Shown in pieces: positions 1-6,241 of a stretch of 7,749 nucleotides of DNA. The DNA is from an uncultured Eubacteriales bacterium (GTDB lineage: Bacteria > Bacillota > Clostridia > Oscillospirales > Ruminococcaceae). Location: contig ONLC01000096.1 of assembly GCA_900318545.1 (NCBI GenBank), positions 1-7,749 of the forward strand, given 5' to 3'. The translations under genes and the position numbers were made by a program. Every line of letters begins with the position of its first letter. Position 1 is the first letter of the stretch. The notes below the pieces were generated by a model, which saw nothing but the letters and a program-made list of their open reading frames with translations, made no database searches and had not been told where the DNA came from.

Positions 1-2412
1 CATTTTCTCAGCCTTTACAGTGTACACTGTGCAGCTCTGAGTCCTCATGCTGACGCCTGTCGGGCTGTAGACCGTACTCAGATAAAGATTGTTTGCAGGC
101 TTGTACTCAAAGCTGCCCGCCTTGCCAAGCACTATATCAAACTCAAATTCCTTGCTGTCGCAGTACTGACCCTTTCCGAAAACAGTAGCCCTTGCCCTGC
201 CGACAGATACGTTGTTCGTATATACCACATAATAGTCAACATCTTTGACAAGCTCACAGCCGTCAAGGAAAATATTGAACATAGGCGTTCTCGCAGAGCC
301 CGTATATGCGACCTGTGCCGCTATATCAGACTCGCAGGCAGAGATAGAAAGGTGTGTTCTCAGCGACACGTCTGATGCCTTTCCTGCACACTCTCCGCTT
401 TCGGTATAGATAACGCCCTCAACCCTGTAGGTGTATCTCGTTGCAGGCAGAGCGCTCTCATCAGTGTAACTGAGCTCGCCTGTCTCGGTAAGGAGCTCAA
501 AATCAGCATCGCCTGTGTTTATTCGCCTGTAGATAAGATACTTGTCAGCCATTGAGATCTCGTCCCAGCTGAGCTCAACCGTAGTGCTTGTAACGCTTTC
601 GGTTCCGAAGTTCTTCGCAGAATTAAGGAAGATACTGCTGCCCTCCTCAGCGAAGATATTTCCCTTGCCGTTGCTCTCGAATGTATCGGTGCTTATATAA
701 ACGGTCGAGTTTCCCGATGCACTGATACCATAGTTTGTGTTATATGAGGACTCTGTCGCAAAGAGCTTGACTACAGAGCCTTCCTCAGCCGCAAGTGCAT
801 TTGAACCGCTTCCTGTGAAGGTGTTTCCGCCTGCCTCAACAGAGCTGCCCTTTGTAAGCAGAGCATGGCCGCCTGCATCGTATACCGTATCGTACATAAC
901 CGATGCACCCTTGCAGCCGTCAGCTATCCTTATGCCGTGGCTTGCAGGCGAGTTTATCGTATTTGATTCTATAGTGCAGCTCTGTGTGCCGCTTACAGAG
1001 ATGCCGTTATCAGCAGAGCCTCCTATGGTGTTTCCCGAAATCACATCACCGCTGCCGTCCTGAAGCTTTATGCCGCTTCCCTGACCGCCCGATATCTTAT
1101 TGTTCGAGATCGTCATATCAGCGCCCGAATAGGCAATAATATTATCAACATCGCTAAGGTGCTTGTCATCGGTATTGAAGCTCAGTGTGTTTGAGTCAAT
1201 AAAAATGCCCGACACATCAGCCATAGCAATAGCTGCACCTGCCGCCTTGATAGTATTTCCTGTGATCTTGACACCCCTTACCGCAAAATTATAATCGGGA
1301 AGCTGAGAGCTGTCTGTAACGTGCTTGCCGTAAAGCCTTATAGCATACGGAGTCGGCACCTTTGATGTGACCTTGTTCGTGATCGTATTGTTTCTTATAA
1401 CGATGTTTGCGTTATCGTTTATGTCGCCCTCGGTCTTTTCGTTACCGTAATAGTATTCCATAGACTCCAGAGCCATAGCCTTTATGTCTATGCCCGTGCC
1501 TACGTCTGTCATCTTGTTATTTTCGATAAGGCAGCTCTTGTAATTTATCATAGGTATCGCCGAGCCGTACAAATCCTCAAAGGTACAGCCCGAGATAACT
1601 ATATTTGTGTAGTACACACCCACCATTCCCGAATGTGAGCCCACTGCCCTGTCAAGGTCATGGAAGTAGCAGTTTTTGATAACTACATTGTCGCAGGCGG
1701 TATTGTCAAACGGGGCATAGCTGTTGAACACGCTCTCATTTATCATGGTGTCAAGCTGTATAGCCTCTTTTCGGCTTGCGCCCGTAAAGCCGCAGACCTC
1801 GCAGTTATCTATCGTTACTCTCTGCACGCCGCCAAGCTCGATATGGTGTCCGTTATAGTTGTTCTTTACAACTGCGTCCTTGATAATAAGGTCGCTCATG
1901 TGGCCGAACCTGAAATTCGAGAACTCATAGCTTGATGCCGAGGGTCTGCCGTCCCAGACACCGCCCTCGATAACTATCCTCTTGTCTGCCGCATAGCCGC
2001 CCTTGTCGTCCTCCTGATAATTACGCATAATGCTGCCTGCCGCATGGTTTCTTACCATTACAGCATTCTTATCAGCACTTATCCACGTATTTGAGAATAT
2101 GTACAGCGTTTTCTTGAGCACATAAGTGCCCTCGGGTATCACTATCTTTACAAGCTTCTTGTCAGTGCCGTGCCTGTGTGCATAGCTCAGTGCGTCCTGA
2201 AATGCAGGCGCAGAATCCGTCTTGCCTGAGGGGTCTGCATCAAAGTCAAGAATGCTTACCTCTTCATAGTCATCAAAGCTTATAGACGCACCCGAAGCAT
2301 TCGTACCCGTTATTGAACCGTAATCATAAGCAAAGCCCTCTATTGACAAAAACACCGCCATGAATATCATCACGGCAGCGAAGGCAATAAAAGGGCGTAT
2401 AATCCTAGTCAA
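1..2412 (-). CDS. Secreted right-handed beta-helix (pectate-lyase-like) protein with fibronectin III domain, C-terminus outside window
   Basis: The minus-strand frame is open from a stop at 2446-2448 to base 1, giving 804 codons with no terminator, so the 3' end is missing. A TTG start at 2412 gives a good signal peptide: basic TRIIRP, a hydrophobic core to about residue 24, and likely cleavage after EGFA (about residue 28). Residues about 50-100 carry the N-terminal signature of the Pectate_lyase_3 fold (LDFDADPSGKTDSAPAFQDA, then IPEGTY). Residues about 100-595 are a long series of short strand-turn repeats rich in N, I, V, S and G (for example ISNNKISGGQGSGIKLQDG), typical of parallel beta-helices. 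Residues about 600-681 match a fibronectin III domain (VELSW, YLIYRR, YTYRV). Residues about 684-768 form an Ig-like module (LVKDVDYYVVYTNN, GKGQY). The fold suggests a cell-surface or secreted polysaccharide-binding, lyase or epimerase protein. Catalytic residues were not identified, so the enzyme activity is unknown. Confidence 0.85.
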   Translation of the reverse strand, partial: MTRIIRPFIAFAAVMIFMAVFLSIEGFAYDYGSITGTNASGASISFDDYEEVSILDFDADPSGKTDSAPAFQDALSYAHRHGTDKKLVKIVIPEGTYVLKKTLYIFSNTWISADKNAVMVRNHAAGSIMRNYQEDDKGGYAADKRIVIEGGVWDGRPSASSYEFSNFRFGHMSDLIIKDAVVKNNYNGHHIELGGVQRVTIDNCEVCGFTGASRKEAIQLDTMINESVFNSYAPFDNTACDNVVIKNCYFHDLDRAVGSHSGMVGVYYTNIVISGCTFEDLYGSAIPMINYKSCLIENNKMTDVGTGIDIKAMALESMEYYYGNEKTEGDINDNANIVIRNNTITNKVTSKVPTPYAIRLYGKHVTDSSQLPDYNFAVRGVKITGNTIKAAGAAIAMADVSGIFIDSNTLSFNTDDKHLSDVDNIIAYSGADMTISNNKISGGQGSGIKLQDGSGDVISGNTIGGSADNGISVSGTQSCTIESNTINSPASHGIRIADGCKGASVMYDTVYDAGGHALLTKGSSVEAGGNTFTGSGSNALAAEEGSVVKLFATESSYNTNYGISASGNSTVYISTDTFESNGKGNIFAEEGSSIFLNSAKNFGTESVTSTTVELSWDEISMADKYLIYRRINTGDADFELLTETGELSYTDESALPATRYTYRVEGVIYTESGECAGKASDVSLRTHLSISACESDIAAQVAYTGSARTPMFNIFLDGCELVKDVDYYVVYTNNVSVGRARATVFGKGQYCDSKEFEFDIVLGKAGSFEYKPANNLYLSTVYSPTGVSMRTQSCTVYTVKAEKM

Positions 2413-2430
2413 AACGATGATCGTTCCTTT
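2413..2430 (-). promoter_or_regulatory. RBS and 13-nt palindrome deciding the TTG start of the beta-helix gene
   Basis: On the minus strand, AAAGGAAC (2423-2430) precedes the TTG at 2412, but the purine-rich core lies about 11-12 nt from the start, longer than usual. The gap holds the perfect palindrome AACGATCATCGTT (2413-2425), which could fold as a 5-bp stem with a 3-nt loop and bring the ribosome binding site closer. Downstream in-frame ATG codons (2370, 2361) lack a ribosome binding site and would remove the basic part of the signal peptide. TTG is therefore preferred. Confidence 0.55.
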
Positions 2431-2457
2431 CGTTATCCCGATAAATTACCTCTCGGA

Positions 2458-2485
2458 CGGAGCTTATTATATTTTTCTTGCTCCG
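2458..2485 (-). other. Inverted repeat in the 5' leader of the beta-helix gene
   Basis: CGGAGC (2458-2463) and GCTCCG (2480-2485) form a 6-bp stem around a 16-nt AT-rich loop, within the predicted leader between the promoter and the TTG start. It is not a clear terminator because no U-run follows it on the minus strand. It may be a leader structure or an operator; its function is unknown. Confidence 0.35.
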
Positions 2486-2504
2486 AAAAAATTTTTACTT
2501 GTCT

Positions 2505-2533
2505 ATTATACCAAAAAATGGACTCATTGTCAA
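2505..2533 (-). promoter_or_regulatory. Sigma-A promoter for the beta-helix gene
   Basis: Read on the minus strand, TTGACA (2528-2533) and TATAAT (2505-2510) are separated by exactly 17 bp, so both boxes match consensus. The expected start site is near 2498, giving a leader of about 86 nt before the TTG codon. Confidence 0.85.
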
Positions 2534-2571
2534 TACTTACTGCACTTATATAGAGATTTTTCTTCAAGACC

Positions 2572-2600
2572 TTGACGAATCCCGTCAAAAATGGTATGAT
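2572..2600 (+). promoter_or_regulatory. Sigma-A promoter for lysA with overlapping inverted repeat
   Basis: TTGACG (2572-2577), a 17-bp spacer and TATGAT (2595-2600) form a near-consensus promoter. Transcription should start near 2607, about 28 nt before the lysA ATG. The -35 box is one arm of a perfect inverted repeat, TTGACG-AATCC-CGTCAA (2572-2588), placed where a repressor would block RNA polymerase. The promoter is confident; the operator role is inference. Confidence 0.8.
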
Positions 2601-2634
2601 ATTACTGTATTTTCATAGGAAAGGACAGATCAAT

Positions 2635-3900
2635 ATGAAAACACCGTTTATTGACAAGGCTAAAGCCGAGGAGATCGCAGCTCAGTTCCCGACTCCCTTC
2701 CACGTTTACGATGAAAAGGGTATAAGACAGAGAGCCCGTGACCTCAACAAGGCATTTTCATGGAACAAGGGCTACAGAGAGTACTTCGCTGTAAAGGCTA
2801 CACCTAATCCGTTTATCCTGAAGATCTTACAGGAAGAGGGCTGCGGAGTTGACTGCTCATCACTGACAGAGCTTATGCTCAGCGACTGCTGCGGCTTCAA
2901 GGGCGAGGACATTATGTTTTCCTCAAATGTTACCCCAAAGGAGGATTACCTCAAGGCCCGTGAACTCGGCGCATATATAAATCTTGATGACTTTACTCAC
3001 ATTGAGTTTCTGGACAAGCTCTGCGGCATTCCCGAGAACATCTGCTGCCGCTTTAATCCGGGCGGAGCTTTTGCTATCGAGTCGCAGATAATGGACACCC
3101 CGGGTGAGGCTAAGTACGGCTTTACCGAGAAGCAGCTTTTTGAAGGCTTTAAGATACTCAAGGAGAAGGGTGCAAAGCACTTCGGTATACACGCTTTTCT
3201 GGCATCTAACACAGTATCGAATGCTTACTATCCTAAGCTTGCCCGTATTCTTTTCGACCTTGCTGTAAGGCTTCACAATGAGGTCGGAGTTGACATTAAG
3301 TTTGTAAACCTTTCGGGCGGAATCGGTGTTGGCTACAAGCCCGATGATGAGCAGAATGATATTTTCGCTATCGGCGAGGGTGTCCGTCAGGCATTTGAGG
3401 AGATAATGGTGCCTGCAGGTCTCGGAGATGCAGCTATCTTTACCGAGCTTGGCAGATATATGCTCGCTCCGTTCGGCCATCTTGTGACAAGGGCGATCCA
3501 CCAGAAGCACATCTACAAGGAGTACATCGGTGTAGATGCTACCGCCTGCGACCTTATGAGGCCTGCTATGTACGGAGCTTATCACCATATCACAGTTCTC
3601 GGCAAGGAAAACGAGCCCTGCGACCACAAATACGACGTTACAGGCTCTCTTTGCGAGAACAACGATAAGTTTGCTATCGACCGTATGCTTCCCAAGATAG
3701 ACATAGGCGATATCCTCGTTATCCATGACACCGGAGCTCACGGCTATGCTATGGGCTACAACTACAACGGCAGATTGAAGCACGCAGAAATTCTTCTCCA
3801 CGAGGACGGAACCTTCGATATGATACGACGTGCCGAAACTCCGAAGGATTACTTTGCAACCTTTGACTTTTCCGATATACTGGATAAATATACAAAATAA
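2635..3900 (+). CDS. lysA: Diaminopimelate decarboxylase (EC 4.1.1.20)
   Basis: This cytoplasmic PLP enzyme converts meso-diaminopimelate to L-lysine and CO2, the last step of lysine synthesis. The protein has 421 residues, normal for the family. The ATG at 2635 is chosen because AGGAAAGGA (2617-2625) lies 9 nt upstream; the frame is open further upstream, but that stretch overlaps the promoter. Fold-type III features are visible: YFAVKA with the PLP lysine at K54, SGGIG at 227-231 (phosphate binding), E271-R274 (ELGR, usually EPGR), C340 in GSLCENND (catalytic cysteine, usually CES.D), and GAHGYAMGYNYNGR at 367-380. The usual HIGS motif reads HAFLAS at 186-191, keeping the histidine. These changes look like a subfamily variant rather than decay, since all key residues remain. 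Carboxynorspermidine decarboxylase is a related alternative, but the length and motifs favour LysA. No terminator follows; the next promoter begins 14 bp after the stop. Confidence 0.92.
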   Translation: MKTPFIDKAKAEEIAAQFPTPFHVYDEKGIRQRARDLNKAFSWNKGYREYFAVKATPNPFILKILQEEGCGVDCSSLTELMLSDCCGFKGEDIMFSSNVTPKEDYLKARELGAYINLDDFTHIEFLDKLCGIPENICCRFNPGGAFAIESQIMDTPGEAKYGFTEKQLFEGFKILKEKGAKHFGIHAFLASNTVSNAYYPKLARILFDLAVRLHNEVGVDIKFVNLSGGIGVGYKPDDEQNDIFAIGEGVRQAFEEIMVPAGLGDAAIFTELGRYMLAPFGHLVTRAIHQKHIYKEYIGVDATACDLMRPAMYGAYHHITVLGKENEPCDHKYDVTGSLCENNDKFAIDRMLPKIDIGDILVIHDTGAHGYAMGYNYNGRLKHAEILLHEDGTFDMIRRAETPKDYFATFDFSDILDKYTK

Positions 3901-3914
3901 AGTTATGCAGCTTC

Positions 3915-3943
3915 TTGACAAAATCAGAGCTTGGGTGTATAAT
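3915..3943 (+). promoter_or_regulatory. Sigma-A promoter of the manganese riboswitch-antiporter operon
   Basis: TTGACA (3915-3920), 17 bp, then TATAAT (3938-3943): both boxes are perfect. The predicted start site is about 3949-3951, right at the 5' strand of the riboswitch P1 stem. This fit supports both calls. Confidence 0.9.
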
Positions 3944-3947
3944 ATCT

Positions 3948-4077
3948 AATGATATCAGGGAGTAGTTAGCACTGCACTGCAGTGTGATGCCGTTCGTCAG
4001 CACGCTTTACCTAAGGTCAGCTTCGGGAAGCCGGACGGTGTCCTGACTTATGTTTGTAACGAGACTTTTATTGCATT
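3948..4077 (+). ncRNA. yybP-ykoY (Mn2+) riboswitch aptamer
   Basis: The sequence has the landmarks of the yybP-ykoY family, known to sense Mn2+: GGGAGTAG at 3958-3965 near the 5' end, the internal CGTCAGCACG and GCCGG segments, and TGACTTATGTTTGTAACGAGAC leading into the 3' stem (4044-4065; the last part, AACGAGAC, is the diagnostic 3' loop). An internal helix GATGCCGT / ACGGTGTC can form, with two wobble pairs. A P1 stem can be drawn between 3948-3960 and 4065-4077 (AATG/CATT, AT/AT, AGGG/CTTT with wobbles, three mismatches). Its 3' strand is also the 5' half of the terminator that follows. Ligand binding should therefore favour P1 and block termination, an ON switch, as known for this family. 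The downstream gene is a cation antiporter, a usual partner. Confidence 0.9.
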
Positions 4078-4105
4078 ATTTGCTGTGCAGTAAAAGTCTC
4101 TTTTT
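4061..4105 (+). terminator. Riboswitch expression-platform terminator
   Basis: GAGACTTTTA (4061-4070) pairs perfectly with TAAAAGTCTC (4091-4100). The stem can extend inward by about six more pairs including wobbles, and TTTTT (4101-4105) follows. The 5' half overlaps the aptamer P1 strand, so the two structures exclude each other. The element may also end lysA transcripts, which have no other visible terminator. Confidence 0.9.
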
Positions 4106-4137
4106 GTGCTTTGCTGTACGGCACAGAAAAGGAGTAG

Positions 4138-5094
4138 ATGAAAAAAATGCTGACTTATGTATTGCTGATAGCAGGCTTTGTACTGCTTATCAAGGGTGCG
4201 GATTTCTTTGTTGACGGTGCGTCCTCTGTTGCGGGGATACTTAAAGTGCCGTCGGTCGTTATCGGGCTGACTATCGTATCCATCGGCACAAGCTGTCCTG
4301 AGGCGGCAGTAAGTATAACCTCCGGGCTTTCAGGAAATGCAGACATTTCTCTCGGTAATGTTATCGGGTCGAATCTGTTCAATCTCCTGATGGTGATCGG
4401 TGTGTGCGCACTGGTCAAGGCAGTTCCCACCCCGAAGGAAATGCTCAGGCGTGATATGTGGTGGAACATAGCCGTAACAGCCGCCCTGCTTGTTATGATA
4501 TTCAATTTCGGCAGCGGAAAGAACGGCTACATCAGCAGGATAGAGGGTATACTGCTGCTTATCGGTATCATCGCATATATCGTGACAGTCGTGAGAAGCG
4601 CCCTTAAAAACCGTGAAGCCGCAGACGATGTGAAGATACTTCCCGTATGGCTGAGCATCATATATATAATCGGCGGAGTTGCCGCTATAATCTTCGGCGG
4701 AGATCTTGTCGTTGACAATGCGAGCAAGATAGCCGAGCAGCTCGGTATGTCAAAAACGCTGGTCGGTCTTACTATAGTTGCGATAGGCACCTCTCTGCCC
4801 GAGCTTGTAACCTCGGTGGTTGCAGCCAGAAAGGGCAATGCAGGTATAGCTATGGGCAACGCTATAGGCTCGTCGATCTTCAATATCCTGTTCATTCTGG
4901 GTATTGCATCGACTCTCTCGCCTATCAAGGTAGACCCCGATCTGCTGGTCGATACGATAGTGCTCCTCGGCGTTACTGTACTGACACTCATTTTCTCGAA
5001 AACAAAGAACGAGGTCAACCGCTGGGAGGGCACAGTAATGGTGCTCTGCTACTGCGGATATACAGCGTATATCATCTACAGATGTTATGCATAA
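4138..5094 (+). CDS. CaCA-family sodium/calcium-type antiporter, probable Mn2+ exporter
   Basis: This is a 318-residue inner-membrane protein of the YrbG branch of the cation/Ca2+ exchangers, close to the usual length of about 320. It shows the two inverted alpha repeats: GLTIVSIGTSCPE (43-55) with GNVIGSN (73-79), and GLTIVAIGTSLPE (210-222) with GNAIGSS (240-246). E55 and E222 are the expected ion-binding glutamates. About ten hydrophobic helices are visible, with charged stretches near 115-175 between the halves. The first repeat has Cys53 where the second has Leu220. The annotated family exchanges Ca2+ for Na+ or H+, but the Mn2+ riboswitch upstream suggests Mn2+ export; the true ion is inference. 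The start is ambiguous: AAAAGGAG (4127-4134) is only 3 nt from the ATG at 4138 and 12 nt from the ATG at 4147. Its last codons reappear at 6242-6277. Confidence 0.9.
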   Translation: MKKMLTYVLLIAGFVLLIKGADFFVDGASSVAGILKVPSVVIGLTIVSIGTSCPEAAVSITSGLSGNADISLGNVIGSNLFNLLMVIGVCALVKAVPTPKEMLRRDMWWNIAVTAALLVMIFNFGSGKNGYISRIEGILLLIGIIAYIVTVVRSALKNREAADDVKILPVWLSIIYIIGGVAAIIFGGDLVVDNASKIAEQLGMSKTLVGLTIVAIGTSLPELVTSVVAARKGNAGIAMGNAIGSSIFNILFILGIASTLSPIKVDPDLLVDTIVLLGVTVLTLIFSKTKNEVNRWEGTVMVLCYCGYTAYIIYRCYA

Positions 5095-5116
5095 AATAAA
5101 ATAGGGGGGGAAGGCA

Positions 5117-5332
5117 ATGCCTAAAAACAGAAAGATCGGTCTTGGACTGATACTTATCCAGCTTGTGGTGTATGCTGTGAATGTATTCGGACCTGAAAAA
5201 GGTCAGAATATGTTCTCTAAGCTGACTTCCGGAAACGGAGCAAGCATAGCTGAGTTTCTGGGGTTCAGCATACTGGGTATAATCGGGGTAGTTTTGGTTA
5301 TCAAGTCATTTATGAGCGATAATAAAAGCTGA
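5117..5332 (+). CDS. Small two-helix membrane protein, probable partner of the antiporter
   Basis: This 71-residue protein is not a family I recognise. It has a short basic N-terminus (MPKNRK), a hydrophobic helix at about residues 7-24, a hydrophilic middle with charged and glycine residues (GPEKGQNMFSKLTSGNG), a second helix at about 46-63 and a short polar tail. Both helices are long enough to span the membrane. A purine-rich ribosome binding site (GGGGGGGAAGG) lies just upstream of the ATG. The gene starts 22 nt after the antiporter stop with no promoter or terminator between, so it is likely in the same Mn2+-controlled operon, which ends at the terminator that overlaps its stop codon. 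It may be a small accessory or regulatory subunit, but no function can be read from the sequence. No counterpart is present beside the antiporter fragment at 6242-6277. Confidence 0.75.
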   Translation: MPKNRKIGLGLILIQLVVYAVNVFGPEKGQNMFSKLTSGNGASIAEFLGFSILGIIGVVLVIKSFMSDNKS

Positions 5333-5367
5333 AAAATGCCGAGGGGTTAATCCCTCGGCATTTTTTT
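5332..5367 (+). terminator. Bidirectional intrinsic terminator after the antiporter operon
   Basis: ATGCCGAGGG (5336-5345) and CCCTCGGCAT (5352-5361) form a 10-bp stem with a 6-nt loop, flanked by A's on the left and seven T's (5361-5367) on the right. Because both flanks fit, it should work in both directions. On the minus strand its stem is also the end of the folC fragment, with a TAA in the loop region. A near relative lies at 6279-6306. Confidence 0.92.
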
Positions 5368-5430
5368 GAGCTCACTCAAAGCTTCAATTATCTCCCTGTA
5401 CATATAAAGGCTTCCTGCTATGACCAGCAT
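5347..5430 (-). pseudogene. folC 3'-end fragment (27 codons)
   Basis: The minus strand reads MLVIAGSLYMYREIIEAL and then SELKKMPRD before a TAA at 5347-5349. The first part is the C-terminal segment of the intact FolC at 6291-7568. At DNA level 5380-5428 and 6318-6366 are identical over 49 bases. After that the two tails differ (SELKKMPRD against NKIKAED), but both run into a GCCGAGG terminator with the stop codon in or beside the loop. Left of the break nothing resembles folC and no ribosome binding site precedes the ATG, so this is a remnant rather than a gene. The fragment marks one edge of the rearranged segment. Confidence 0.85.
5380..5428. repeat. Direct repeat copy 1 (folC end), 49 bp
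   Basis: These bases are identical to 6318-6366, in the same orientation. The repeat covers the codons for LVIAGSLYMYREIIEA of FolC. The two copies lie 938 bp apart and, with the antiporter repeat, bracket the lipoprotein gene. Confidence 0.95.
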
Positions 5431-5506
5431 ACTATAATACTCTAAAAATCAAAGGTTATATTATATATTAATAAATCAGACAGCTTGTATTTGTAAAAAC
5501 TGTCAA

Positions 5507-5537
5507 TTGTAAAAAAAATAATACTATGGTATTATTT
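5507..5537 (+). promoter_or_regulatory. Promoter and palindromic operator candidate of the lipoprotein gene
   Basis: TTGTAA (5507-5512), 17 bp, then TATTAT (5530-5535) form a plausible sigma-A promoter in very AT-rich DNA. A perfect 9-bp inverted repeat, AAATAATAC-TATG-GTATTATTT (5516-5537), covers the spacer and the -10 box, a good place for a repressor. The region 5431-5550 holds no gene. The promoter is likely; operator function is inference. Confidence 0.6.
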
Positions 5538-5566
5538 ACATAGATATATTTAAGGAGGATTACACT

Positions 5567-6193
5567 ATGAAAAAGGCCCTGTTTATCGTGTTATCAGCTC
5601 TTTTGCTTTCGTCCTGCGCAAAAACCGCTTCCGAAAACAGCTCTGACAGCTCTTTCGAGCCTGCTGCGCCGTCCTCCGAAGCGACAGGTGCCGAAACAAG
5701 TGTATCGGCAGAAGAAGAACCGCAGGCAGCGATCGATCTTGATACAAGCATTTCATTTGAGAACTTTGAACAGTTATCCGCTTCTGATGAACTCCATTCA
5801 AGAATAAAGAATATGGGAGGCCGCCTCGAAAAGTTATCTGAGCCGGAACATATCGATGATTCTTTGTATCAGGACGGAAACATCACTATGTATGACGGCT
5901 GTTGTTATATAAATTATAAAGACAGTAATACTGATACGGTCATCACAGTATGCCTGTGCTTCGATCAGGTAAATGACTATGAAGGAATGACAGCTTTCTT
6001 TGATGATCTTATCGAACAAACGCAGACCGATAAAAGCAGTTTTGAATATGACCCGGAAAAACAGGTGGTAGTAAACACAGGCAATCACACCAGCCTTTAC
6101 AGAGTGTCCTCTGATGGACTGCTCTACTGTATTTTCAGCGAAGCTGTCACAGATGATGAACTTCTGTCCTATCTTGATAAAATAAGAATGTAA
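5567..6193 (+). CDS. Lipoprotein of unknown function
   Basis: This 208-residue protein is exported and lipid-anchored on the outer face of the cytoplasmic membrane. The signal peptide MKKALFIVLSALLLSSC ends in a lipobox (LSSC), with the modified cysteine at residue 17. Residues about 18-60 are a Ser/Glu/Ala/Thr-rich flexible linker. Residues about 62-208 form a compact acidic domain with alternating strands and helices, containing three closely spaced cysteines near YDGCCYINY and VCLCF. I do not recognise the domain. AAGGAGG (5552-5558), 8 nt before the ATG, makes the start firm. The gene stands alone, with its own AT-rich promoter and no operon partners; the terminator at 6279-6306 is the first stop signal after it. 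It sits between the fragments of folC and the antiporter gene, so it is probably acquired or relocated. Confidence 0.85.
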   Translation: MKKALFIVLSALLLSSCAKTASENSSDSSFEPAAPSSEATGAETSVSAEEEPQAAIDLDTSISFENFEQLSASDELHSRIKNMGGRLEKLSEPEHIDDSLYQDGNITMYDGCCYINYKDSNTDTVITVCLCFDQVNDYEGMTAFFDDLIEQTQTDKSSFEYDPEKQVVVNTGNHTSLYRVSSDGLLYCIFSEAVTDDELLSYLDKIRM

Positions 6194-6241
6194 AGACGTG
6201 GATCTCTTTCGTTCTCTGCTTTTTGAGCCGTACCTATCCCG

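Noticed and set aside
737..1935. Plus-strand frames opposite the beta-helix gene
   Set aside because: They are shadows of the continuous minus-strand gene and have no ribosome binding sites.
2360..2575. 71-residue plus-strand frame in the divergent intergenic region
   Set aside because: It runs through both promoters and lacks a ribosome binding site, so coding is unlikely.
2572..2634. Upstream TTG start extending LysA by 21 residues
   Set aside because: It overlaps the -35 and -10 boxes of the lysA promoter, and the ATG at 2635 has the ribosome binding site.
2923..3921. 332-residue minus-strand reading frame opposite lysA
   Set aside because: It is the antisense shadow of a well-supported gene; its composition is not protein-like and no family is recognisable.
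4155..5033. Minus-strand frames opposite the antiporter gene
   Set aside because: They are Ser/Thr/Ile-rich antisense translations of membrane helices, with no start signals.
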